Positions 1 through 8,102 of a DNA stretch of 64,000 nt are shown here, in pieces (position 1 is the stretch's first letter; each line of letters opens with the position of its first letter). The stretch is from Saprospiraceae bacterium. Lineage in GTDB: Bacteria > Bacteroidota > Bacteroidia > Chitinophagales > Saprospiraceae. The position numbers and the translations under genes were made by a program. Under the pieces are notes generated by a model. That model had not been told where the DNA came from. It searched no databases and saw only the letters and a program-made list of their open reading frames with translations. Location: positions 1 through 64,000 of the forward strand of contig JARGNR010000011.1 in assembly GCA_029212405.1 (NCBI GenBank), read 5' to 3'.

Positions 1-630
1 CATCCATCCTATTTCTTCTTCATCTGCTTTGTCAAATTTTAGAATATATCCTCCCGTCAGCTCTATTCCGTCAATATCATCATCTTTCAACTTGGCTATA
101 TCTACTCGACTATCGTCTCGCTTTATTTTTTCTGTGAATAAGTATACCCCTTGATAATCATCATTCACGATAACTTCGACCATTTGCACTCTGGGAGAAT
201 AGGAAAGAATATCGTCGGCCATCGTGTAGAGAAGTGCATTTCGCATTAAGGATTTATCACTAAACGGTCCATGCATGATCCAGTCGCTTTCTTTTGGCAT
301 CCCTAATAAATTCACAGTTGAATCTTTTCCTTCTGCATCGATTATTTCGAGTCGATATGATTTCTTATCGAATAAAAAAAGTGAAGTTTGACCTCTTAAT
401 TTGATGTCAATTTTACCGTTAAAATCATTGGGCGCATCATTGATAGAATTTGTACTGCCATCTTCCTTGTAGTAAATTTTCATTACGGCTTCTACTTTAT
501 TATCATCATTGATTTCTTCCCCATTTGAATCAATAGTGACAATGGGTAGATTGGATTCAGTGAGCACTTGTGAAGTAGCCAACAGCGGAAATACGAGAAG
601 GATAAAGAAAATATAGATCAGTTTATTCAT
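1..630 (-). CDS. CotH-family secreted protein, truncated by window edge
   Basis: An open frame of 210 codons runs from an ATG at 630 to the window edge without a stop, so only the N-terminal part is visible. Residues 1-20 form a Sec signal peptide ending near ATSQ. The mature part has features of CotH-like kinase-fold proteins: an RGQTS segment followed by DKKSYRLEI, then GMPKESDWIMHGPFSDKSL and a VYLFTEKIKRD stretch. CotH of Bacillus is a spore-coat protein kinase. Bacteroidota have many secreted homologues whose substrates are unknown. A second CotH-type gene lies at 56633-58105. The family call rests on motif recognition only, and the catalytic half is outside the window. Confidence 0.72.
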   Translation of the reverse strand, partial: MNKLIYIFFILLVFPLLATSQVLTESNLPIVTIDSNGEEINDDNKVEAVMKIYYKEDGSTNSINDAPNDFNGKIDIKLRGQTSLFLFDKKSYRLEIIDAEGKDSTVNLLGMPKESDWIMHGPFSDKSLMRNALLYTMADDILSYSPRVQMVEVIVNDDYQGVYLFTEKIKRDDSRVDIAKLKDDDIDGIELTGGYILKFDKADEEEIGWM

Positions 631-735
631 AAGATTTCATTGTGGTTATAAAAGTATGATTTTTTCTACCATAGCATACAGATTTCTTAAGAAAGGTATA
701 CTAATAAAGACAATTTGGAACAACTGCACTTATTT

Positions 736-2388
736 TTAAGTCATTAGCTCCTTGGCATTTTCAATAGCTGCAGTGGAAGGTGGATTCCCACTCAACATTT
801 TTGCAATTTCTGTTATTCTTCCTTCTTGATCTAATTCTTTGACTGCAGTTACAGTTCTGTCTGCTCTGTCATTTTTATGGACAAAATAGTGCTTGTCTGC
901 TTTGGCTGCAATTTGTGGAGAATGTGTGATGGAAAGGACTTGATGTTTTTCCGCTAAGGATGCAAGGATTTCACCCATTCTAGAGGCAACTTCACCCGAA
1001 ACACCTGTGTCTATCTCATCAAAAATTAAAGTGGGCAAAGTCATTGCATCAGCAACCAAGGATTTGATGCATAAGGTCAACCTGGATATTTCACCACCTG
1101 AAGCAATATCTTTTAGTGGTTTGAAATTACTGCCCTTATTAGGAGCAAATAAGAAAGAGATGACGTCCATTCCAGAAGGCCCAGGAGTTTCCAGAGACTC
1201 AATGGATACCTTAATGAAGGCATTCTCCATGGAAAGAGGAACCAAAAGCGCATGCACTTTACTTTCAAAATCTGAGGCTATTTTCTTTCTTTTTTTAGAT
1301 ATCACTTGGGCTTGTTTGACCAAAGATGCTTCTAGTTTTGCTATCTGTTTTTTTAATTTTTCAATGTCTTGGGTAATGTCACCAAAACCAGCCAACTGAC
1401 TTGAAATACTATCTTGGACTTCGATCAACTCTTCCAACGTGTTTACATTGTGTTTTTTCTGAAGTCGATAAATCAAATTTAATCGGCCATTCAATTCATC
1501 TATGAGGCCTTCGTCATATTCTGTTTCATCCGCTATTCCATTTCCTTCTTTAGAAATATCTCTCAATTCCTCTTGGACAGCGGAGAGGCGTTCATACAAT
1601 TGTGCCAATGACTCATCCGAATCCATCACATTGGATACCTCATTGAGCAAAGATTGGAGGGTATCTATTACGTTGATTTCTCCATCCTCCAGACTATGGA
1701 ACAATAGATTTCCTACTCTTTGAATGTCTTCAGCGTTCGTTAGTTTTACTAGTTGTTTTTCTTTTTCTTCTTGTTCTCCATCGATCAATTCTGCCTCATT
1801 AAATTCCTTCATTTGGAAGTTGAGGAAATCCATTTCTTGATTGGAATTACGATGCTTTTCTTCCAATACCACCAACTTTTTCTTGGACTTGGTATACGAT
1901 GCATATTCATGTTGATAAGCATCTACAAGGTCTAAGGTGTTGGCTAATGCATCTATAGTTTTTGTTTGAAAAGATACACTATGCAAGTCTAAGGTATCAA
2001 ACTGTTGGTGCAAGTCTACAAGGTTGTCTGTCAATGCTTTTAATACACTGAGATTGGTCGGTTCGTCATTTACGAACGCCCTACTTTTTCCATTCGGACT
2101 GATTATCCGTCGTATGATCGTTTCATCTTCATATTCCATCCCTTCGTCTTCAAAAATCTGTTTGAGATTGTAGTCAGAGATATCAAATACAGCTTCTACA
2201 ACACACTTTTTTCCTTCTTCGTACAATACCTTGGTATCTGCTCGTTTGCCCATAATTAAACCTAAGGCACCTAGCAATATGGACTTCCCTGCACCTGTTT
2301 CTCCTGTGACAATGGTCAATCCATTCTTTAAGTCTAATTCTAAAGACTCAATAATGGCATAATTTTGAATTTCTAATCGTTTGAGCAT
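736..2388 (-). CDS. recN: DNA repair protein RecN
   Basis: This SMC-like ATPase acts in double-strand break repair in the cytoplasm. The protein has 550 residues, the usual RecN length. A Walker A motif GETGAGKS lies at residues 29-36, followed by a long coiled-coil region (about 150-380). The ABC signature ASGGEISRL and the Walker B/D-loop LIFDEIDTGVSGEVA are near the C terminus. The ATG at 2388 is preceded by a TAATTTTG element ending only 4 nt upstream, so the transcript may be nearly leaderless. The gene is divergent from the pseudouridine synthase gene at 2619. Identification is secure. Confidence 0.96.
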   Translation of the reverse strand: MLKRLEIQNYAIIESLELDLKNGLTIVTGETGAGKSILLGALGLIMGKRADTKVLYEEGKKCVVEAVFDISDYNLKQIFEDEGMEYEDETIIRRIISPNGKSRAFVNDEPTNLSVLKALTDNLVDLHQQFDTLDLHSVSFQTKTIDALANTLDLVDAYQHEYASYTKSKKKLVVLEEKHRNSNQEMDFLNFQMKEFNEAELIDGEQEEKEKQLVKLTNAEDIQRVGNLLFHSLEDGEINVIDTLQSLLNEVSNVMDSDESLAQLYERLSAVQEELRDISKEGNGIADETEYDEGLIDELNGRLNLIYRLQKKHNVNTLEELIEVQDSISSQLAGFGDITQDIEKLKKQIAKLEASLVKQAQVISKKRKKIASDFESKVHALLVPLSMENAFIKVSIESLETPGPSGMDVISFLFAPNKGSNFKPLKDIASGGEISRLTLCIKSLVADAMTLPTLIFDEIDTGVSGEVASRMGEILASLAEKHQVLSITHSPQIAAKADKHYFVHKNDRADRTVTAVKELDQEGRITEIAKMLSGNPPSTAAIENAKELMT

Positions 2389-2392
2389 GGCG

Positions 2393-2400
2393 CAAAATTA
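2393..2400 (-). promoter_or_regulatory. Putative -7 promoter element of recN
   Basis: On the minus strand TAATTTTG matches the Bacteroidota -7 consensus TAnnTTTG exactly and ends 4 nt before the recN ATG. No clear TTG was found 19 nt further upstream, so only the -7 half is supported. If it is used, transcription would begin at or next to the start codon. Confidence 0.4.
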
Positions 2401-2618
2401 GCTTTTTTGTTGGATTGTAGAAAAGTATACTTAAGAAATAGCAACTGAAAATTATCCGAACTTTATCTTCTTTGCTGTTATAGTAGTTCGAATAGGGACA
2501 AATCAAAAGAGAACAAACTTGATTAAATTGGAGAATACGAGAATATTGTTCTGAAATTCTAAATTATAAGAACCATTTTTTCCATATCCTTGTACTTACA
2601 ATGCATAACAACTAAGAT

Positions 2619-3326
2619 TTGAGATTAAATAAATATATAGCGCATAGTGGAGTTTGCAGCCGAAGGGCTGCAGCAGAACTCGTTAAAGGAGGCGAAATAA
2701 AAGTGAATGGAACTACTGAGTTGAACCCTTCGTACATGGTAGAAGAGGGAGATAACGTAGAGTACAAAGGCAAAACGCTTAAAAGAGAAAAAAATAAAGT
2801 GTATCTATTGCTTAACAAACCGATTGGCTATGTGACGACCTTGGACGATGAAAAGGGACGACGGACGGTCATTGATTTGGTGAAGAAAAAAGTAAGTGAG
2901 CGAGTTTATCCAGTAGGTAGATTGGATTTGAATACATGTGGCTTACTCCTATTAACCAATGATGGGGATTTGGCTCACAAATTATCTCACCCAAGCCATG
3001 AAGTAGTCAAAGTCTATCATGCAGTGTTAAACGATGAAATATCAGAGGCTGAATTGGATAAGATTCGACAAGGATTAACCTTAGAAGATGGATTTGCCAA
3101 GGTAGATGAAATTGAATTTGTGAAAAATGCACCTAAAAATGAGGTGGGCCTCAAGTTGCATATGGGAAAAAATAGAATCGTTAGGAGACTTTTCGAACAT
3201 TTAGGGTATCATGTCAATAAATTGGATCGGACTTATTACGCTGGTTTGACTAAAAAAGACCTCCCAAGAGGGTTTTCTCGGTTTTTAAATAAAGAAGAGA
3301 TTATTCGACTTAAGCATTTAAGTTGA
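2619..3326 (+). CDS. RsuA/RluB-family pseudouridine synthase
   Basis: The enzyme isomerises a uridine in ribosomal RNA to pseudouridine. Residues 1-50 form an S4 RNA-binding domain (RLNKYIAHSGVCSRRAA). The catalytic domain has the conserved GRLDLNTCGLLLLTNDG segment with the predicted nucleophile Asp103. Length (235 aa) fits RluB/RsuA family members. The start is a TTG at 2619: the upstream ATG at 2601 is in the same frame but meets a stop after four codons, and the S4 motif begins immediately after the TTG. The exact rRNA target (RsuA, RluB, RluE or RluF type) cannot be decided from sequence reading; RluB-like is favoured by the N-terminal S4 domain. Confidence 0.9.
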   Translation: MRLNKYIAHSGVCSRRAAAELVKGGEIKVNGTTELNPSYMVEEGDNVEYKGKTLKREKNKVYLLLNKPIGYVTTLDDEKGRRTVIDLVKKKVSERVYPVGRLDLNTCGLLLLTNDGDLAHKLSHPSHEVVKVYHAVLNDEISEAELDKIRQGLTLEDGFAKVDEIEFVKNAPKNEVGLKLHMGKNRIVRRLFEHLGYHVNKLDRTYYAGLTKKDLPRGFSRFLNKEEIIRLKHLS

Positions 3327-3354
3327 TTGCTGCATTTCTTAATTAAAAAGTAAA

Positions 3355-3867
3355 GTGGATACACTATTTGAGACTAAAAGAGTCAGAGTTCGAAGATTGA
3401 TATTGGATGATTTAGATGGATTTTATGATATGCAGAGCAATGCCAATGTCATGCAATTCATTAAACCCACTCAGAATTACGAGGAAAGCAAGTTAGAGCT
3501 CAAGAAGTTTATTCAATATTATTCAGATAAAGAACGGTTTTTTCGATTGTGGGCATTAGATTTATTGGAGGACCAAACGTTTTTTGGTATTTGTGGGGTG
3601 TATGACAATCCAGAAGGCGAAAAAGAAATTGCCTATAGAATAAGAGAACAATTTTGGAGAAGAGGATTTGGAAGTGAGGTAGCAAAAGGGTTAATTAATT
3701 ATTGCAGGCAAACATTACAATTGAAGCATATTGTCGCCTATGCTGATGAAAGGAATACTGGATCGATCCATATATTGGAGGAGTTAATGCACTTTACAAA
3801 GAGGATATATTCTGAAAAGAGAAATCGATATTCAATTAAGTATGAATTGTCAGAACCTAAGAGTTGA
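3355..3867 (+). CDS. GNAT-family N-acetyltransferase (RimJ/RimL-like)
   Basis: A 170-residue single-domain acetyltransferase. The N-terminal ETKRVRVRRLILDDLDGFY is typical of RimJ/RimL-type GNAT proteins, which acetylate N-terminal amines or small molecules using acetyl-CoA. The acetyl-CoA loop is seen as WRRGFGSEVAKGL at about residues 101-113, followed by an IVAYADERNTGSIHILE segment common in the family. The start is a GTG at 3355, 28 nt after the pseudouridine synthase stop, so the two may be co-transcribed. The end overlaps the convergent gene at 3857 by 11 bp. The substrate is unknown. Confidence 0.85.
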   Translation: MDTLFETKRVRVRRLILDDLDGFYDMQSNANVMQFIKPTQNYEESKLELKKFIQYYSDKERFFRLWALDLLEDQTFFGICGVYDNPEGEKEIAYRIREQFWRRGFGSEVAKGLINYCRQTLQLKHIVAYADERNTGSIHILEELMHFTKRIYSEKRNRYSIKYELSEPKS

Positions 3868-4219
3868 CCCGTTTATTTCCAGCTAAGTAAGAATAATAAG
3901 CCAAAACCAGTGCACAAATTCCTAAACCAAAAAATTCTCGAATAAATTCTATGAATGGAGATTCAGCTTTCATGGAACCCGTGATGGAAGGTGTACCTTC
4001 TTTAATCCAATTGATTACTTCAGGATAATATAAAAACATAGCTAGTATGTACAATGCTGTGAGCACTTTGAAAATGGATGGATTGTAGACACCTCGACCA
4101 AAAAAAAAGACCACAATTGCTACGACCATATAAATAGGCACCCAAATATAGAAGTCTGGATCATTGTACTGAAAAGCAGCAAAAAGAAAAAATAACCCAG
4201 ATAAGAGTAGGTGACGCAT
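3857..4219 (-). CDS. TMEM220-like small membrane protein
   Basis: A 120-residue protein with about four predicted membrane helices: near 3-15, 25-40, 50-64 and 94-111. The FQYNDPDFYIWVPIYM segment near the N terminus is characteristic of the transmembrane family 220 (TMEM220) fold, whose biochemical role is unknown. It overlaps the convergent acetyltransferase gene by 11 bp at the 3' ends. The ATG at 4219 starts directly with a membrane helix. Confidence 0.72.
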   Translation of the reverse strand: MRHLLLSGLFFLFAAFQYNDPDFYIWVPIYMVVAIVVFFFGRGVYNPSIFKVLTALYILAMFLYYPEVINWIKEGTPSITGSMKAESPFIEFIREFFGLGICALVLAYYSYLAGNKRVNS

Positions 4220-4279
4220 AATGAAATTTGGGTAAATATACTGAAATGCATTTTTATCACCTACATTTGATCATTGGGA

Positions 4280-4987
4280 TTACTTATTTATCAGCGCAGA
4301 TATTTGAGTATACCCATACCCTCCATTTCCTCCGCTTTCACTATACGTAACGATGGAATCTGTGTTAAAGTAATATCTTATGAAGTCTATATTTCTGGGA
4401 TAATCATGATCAATTCTATATAAAACGTAATCTTGCCCAAGTAATTCGGAAAACGGTACGTTTACCTTTCCATTTGAATTTTCAGATTCGTAAGAAATGG
4501 AATGATCGTCTCCTTTCCAAATTTTTAATATAGTCTGAAATGTTGTATCCGTTGTAGCTCCTTGAAGTCCATTCCAGGCATACTTCTTTATGGTAGCATC
4601 ATATGAGCCACTAAGATGATCGGCATAATCAATTATTTGAAACTCACTTTTTTGAGAAATCTCGGAATCCACTCCTGTCACTCTCCAATTGTAGGTGTTG
4701 CGAGGAGTTAGAAATGAAGGGAACTCAAAGGAAGTACCTAGCACCACAGTATCTAGTAAGAGATCATTGAAACTGCTGTACTTTGCTATTTGAATACGGT
4801 ATTCATTTTCATTATTCGGATCGTCCCATTCAAAAGAAAAACAACAATAATGCACTTCATCACCTACTAAAGGGTAGGTAAGTTCCATCATTTGCTCAGG
4901 TGGATTCTCTACCGGTGGTTCTGATTCTGAGCAAGCACAAAGCAATGAAACTGCAAGTAACGTGAAATAGAAGTTTTTAATTTTCAT
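4280..4987 (-). CDS. Lipoprotein with Fn3-like region, function unknown
   Basis: A 235-residue predicted lipoprotein. The signal sequence ends in a lipobox LLCAC with the modified cysteine near residue 19, followed by a Glu/Pro-rich linker. Residues about 35-115 resemble a fibronectin-type III beta-sandwich (FEWDDPNNENEYRIQIAK, then TYNWRVTGVDSE). The C-terminal half has a beta-rich pattern with no recognised motif. It probably sits in the periplasm or on the outer membrane. No specific function is supported. Confidence 0.75.
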   Translation of the reverse strand: MKIKNFYFTLLAVSLLCACSESEPPVENPPEQMMELTYPLVGDEVHYCCFSFEWDDPNNENEYRIQIAKYSSFNDLLLDTVVLGTSFEFPSFLTPRNTYNWRVTGVDSEISQKSEFQIIDYADHLSGSYDATIKKYAWNGLQGATTDTTFQTILKIWKGDDHSISYESENSNGKVNVPFSELLGQDYVLYRIDHDYPRNIDFIRYYFNTDSIVTYSESGGNGGYGYTQISALINK

Positions 4988-5050
4988 CGAGATAGTTTTA
5001 GTATGCTTCTTATATAAAACTATAACGATAAAAAGATATTGTATGACGTC

Positions 5051-7867
5051 CTACCGAGTTAAAAACATACTTCTATTTCTATCCAATTCTCGGAAGAAAG
5101 GATCATTCAAGTCTTTTATAAATCGAATTGCTTCTCCTGTACTTTTCATTTCAGGTCCCAATTGTTTATCGACATTTGGGAATTTGTTGAAGGAAAAAAC
5201 AGGAACCTTTATGGCATAGCCTTCCAGTTTTTTCTCTATGGTAAAGTCTTTTATCTTTTTACTTCCAATCATCACATGCGTAGCAATGTTTAAAAAAGGT
5301 ACTCCATATGCTTTGGCAATAAAAGGCGTTGTTCTGGAAGCTCTAGGGTTGGCTTCGATCACATATACTTTCTCATCTTTGATTGCAAACTGAATATTGA
5401 TTAATCCTCTAATGCTTAATGCTTCAGCAAGCAAGGCAGTATATTCTTTCATTTTTTCAATGACCGCATCCGATAAGCTATATGTTGGCAACATAGCAGA
5501 ACTATCACCTGAATGTATACCTGCTGGTTCGATGTGTTCCATGATGCCCATAATCAATACTTCCTCTCCATCATAAATGGCATCAACTTCAGCTTCTTTG
5601 GCACGTTCCAAAAATTGATCTACCAATACCTTATTGTCAGGCATATGTTTAAAAATTTCCAACACCTGCCTTTCTAGTTCATCATCATTGATGACAATTT
5701 TCATTCGTTGACCTCCCAATACGTAAGATGGCCTTACGAGTACAGGATAGGTAACTTCATTGGCCACTTTTAATGCCATGTCAGCATCTTCAGCAACCCC
5801 AAATTTTGGATAAGGAATCCCCAAGTTTTTCAACAAATCGGAAAATCTACCTCTATCTTCAGCCAAGTCGAGTGCATTGAAACTACTTCCTATAATATTT
5901 ATTCCTTTTTTGTGTAGTGTCTCTGCTAACTTTAGTGCTGTCTGACCTCCCAATTGAACAATGATTCCTTCTGGTTTTTCCAATTCAATGATTTCTTCCA
6001 GATGCTCCCAATAAATAGGTTCAAAGTATAGTTTGTCAGCAATATCAAAATCAGTTGATACCGTCTCCGGATTACAATTGATCATGATGGCTTCATAACC
6101 AGCTTCTTTGATGGCCATGAGTCCATGCACACAACAATAATCAAATTCTATTCCTTGACCAATTCTGTTGGGTCCAGAACCAAGGACTATAATTTTCTTC
6201 TTGTCTGAAGGAATACTTTCGTTTTCTTTGTCAAATGTAGAGTAAAAGTAAGGAGTTTGCGCTTCAAATTCAGCGGCACAAGTGTCTACCATCTTATATG
6301 TTCTACGAATTCCAAGTTTCTTTCTTTGTTTGGTCACTGCTTGTTCTTCAATTCGCAACAACCAAGCAATTTGCGCATCGGAATATCCAACTTCTTTCAA
6401 ATCTCTGAAAAAATCAGCTGGAATATCTTCGGGAACATTGTACCGAACTACTCGATCTTCCATTTTTACCAAACGTTTGATTTGGTTGATGTACCATGGG
6501 TCGATTCGTGTCAATTTTTGAACGGTTTTCGCAGGTACACCTAGTCGGAGTGCATCTTTTAATCTGTAAATACGATCATCACTTGCCGCTTCTAATCGAG
6601 CAAGTATATCTTCTGTCCGTATCCACTCTTTTTTATCTGCTCCTAATCCACTTCTATTATTTTCTTGGGATTGACATGCTTTTTGAAGGGCTTCTAAGAA
6701 ATTTCGACCAATGGCCATTACTTCCCCCACTGATTTCATTTGAAGACCGAGCCTCTTATCTGCACCATTGAATTTTTCAAAGTTCCAACGTGGCATTTTT
6801 ACAATTACATAATCCAATGTCGGCTCGAAATAAGCAGATGTAGTCTTTGTAATTTGATTTTTCAATTCATCTAAGGTGTACCCAATCGCAAGTTTTGCTG
6901 CAATTTTTGCAATAGGATATCCAGTTGCTTTACTGGCCAAGGCAGAAGATCGAGATACTCTCGGATTGATTTCAATACAAATCAACTCTTCAGTTTCTGG
7001 ATTTTGAGAGAATTGAATATTACATCCTCCTGCAAAATTACCCATGGATCGCATCAATTGGATCGCATCATTTCGCATTTTTTGATAAGCTTTGTCTGAT
7101 AGTGTCATTGCAGGAGCAACAGTTATACTATCCCCAGTATGGATACCCATTGGATCCAAATTCTCTACGGTACAAATGATCACAACATTATCATTGGCAT
7201 CTCGTAACAACTCTAACTCATACTCTTTCCAACCCAAGACTGCTTTTTCTACCAACACCTCGTGCGTTGGTGATGCATTTAATCCTCTTCGCAGCGATTC
7301 ATCAAACTCATTAGGTTCCATAACGAATCCTCCACCATATCCTCCAAGTGTGTAGGAAGGTCTAATAACTAATGGAAATCCAATTTTTTGAGCGGCTTCT
7401 TTACCTTCCAAAAAACTATTGGCTATAAAAGAAGGAGCTACTGCTTGTCCCAGTTTTACCACATGCTCTCTAAATGCTTCTCTGTTTTCAGCTAATTCAA
7501 TTGCTTCAAGGTCAACACCGATAAGTTTAGTACCAAATTCGTCCCACAACCCTTGTTTTCCTGCTTCAATGGCAAGATTTAGGGCAGTTTGTCCTCCCAT
7601 CGTTGCCAAAACAGCATCGATCGGCCGTTCACTGAGGATCTCTCTAAGGCTCTCTACAGTTAATGGTTTGAGGTAAATATGATGTGCAGTTATAGGATCT
7701 GTCATAATCGTTGCTGGATTACTATTGATCAAACTAACTTCAATGCCTTCTTCTACGAGAGATCGAGAGGCTTGAGTTCCAGAATAATCAAATTCACATG
7801 CTTGTCCTATAATGATGGGTCCGCTACCAATTATTAGTACGGATTTGATTGAAGTATCTTTTGGCAT
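5051..7867 (-). CDS. carB: Carbamoyl-phosphate synthase large chain, short form
   Basis: CarB makes carbamoyl phosphate from ammonia (delivered by CarA), bicarbonate and two ATP, feeding pyrimidine and arginine synthesis. The N-terminal SGPIIIGQACEFDYSGTQA and the second-half GSGPNRIGQGIEFDYCCVHG mark the two homologous synthetase halves, each with an ATP-grasp domain (RPSYTLGGYGGG and RPSYVLGGQRMKI). Length is 938 residues against about 1070 in E. coli. The chain stops after the second ATP-grasp/PreATP half, so the C-terminal MGS-like allosteric domain is absent. Some Bacteroidota CarB proteins are known to be short. carA is not in the window. Confidence 0.95.
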   Translation of the reverse strand: MPKDTSIKSVLIIGSGPIIIGQACEFDYSGTQASRSLVEEGIEVSLINSNPATIMTDPITAHHIYLKPLTVESLREILSERPIDAVLATMGGQTALNLAIEAGKQGLWDEFGTKLIGVDLEAIELAENREAFREHVVKLGQAVAPSFIANSFLEGKEAAQKIGFPLVIRPSYTLGGYGGGFVMEPNEFDESLRRGLNASPTHEVLVEKAVLGWKEYELELLRDANDNVVIICTVENLDPMGIHTGDSITVAPAMTLSDKAYQKMRNDAIQLMRSMGNFAGGCNIQFSQNPETEELICIEINPRVSRSSALASKATGYPIAKIAAKLAIGYTLDELKNQITKTTSAYFEPTLDYVIVKMPRWNFEKFNGADKRLGLQMKSVGEVMAIGRNFLEALQKACQSQENNRSGLGADKKEWIRTEDILARLEAASDDRIYRLKDALRLGVPAKTVQKLTRIDPWYINQIKRLVKMEDRVVRYNVPEDIPADFFRDLKEVGYSDAQIAWLLRIEEQAVTKQRKKLGIRRTYKMVDTCAAEFEAQTPYFYSTFDKENESIPSDKKKIIVLGSGPNRIGQGIEFDYCCVHGLMAIKEAGYEAIMINCNPETVSTDFDIADKLYFEPIYWEHLEEIIELEKPEGIIVQLGGQTALKLAETLHKKGINIIGSSFNALDLAEDRGRFSDLLKNLGIPYPKFGVAEDADMALKVANEVTYPVLVRPSYVLGGQRMKIVINDDELERQVLEIFKHMPDNKVLVDQFLERAKEAEVDAIYDGEEVLIMGIMEHIEPAGIHSGDSSAMLPTYSLSDAVIEKMKEYTALLAEALSIRGLINIQFAIKDEKVYVIEANPRASRTTPFIAKAYGVPFLNIATHVMIGSKKIKDFTIEKKLEGYAIKVPVFSFNKFPNVDKQLGPEMKSTGEAIRFIKDLNDPFFRELDRNRSMFLTR

Positions 7868-7895
7868 AGTAGGTGGTGGTTGGCTAAAATTTGCG

Positions 7896-7903
7896 CAAAT
7901 ATA
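7896..7903 (-). promoter_or_regulatory. Putative -7 promoter element of carB
   Basis: The minus strand reads TATATTTG, an exact TAnnTTTG match, placed 28 nt upstream of the carB ATG. It is followed by GCGCAAAT, forming a short palindrome ATTTGCGCAAAT. No TTG at the expected 19-nt spacing was found. Confidence 0.42.
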
Positions 7904-8102
7904 AACGGAAAATAATAGATAGTTAAATTGATAATATGATTCTTAAGAAAGTTATCCACTTTTTGTTCAGACTTTCGTGTATTTTGTTTCAGTAGATGAT
8001 GATTTTTTAAATTAAAATTGTCTTTTGGTAGGGTAAACAAACGATTAACTGTCTCATCAATACAACTCTGCTTTTTATTTATCGAATTGAAAATAATTGA
8101 AG

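Noticed and set aside
1007-1399. A 130-residue plus-strand frame antisense to recN
   Set aside because: It is a shadow of the RecN coding sequence with no independent motif.
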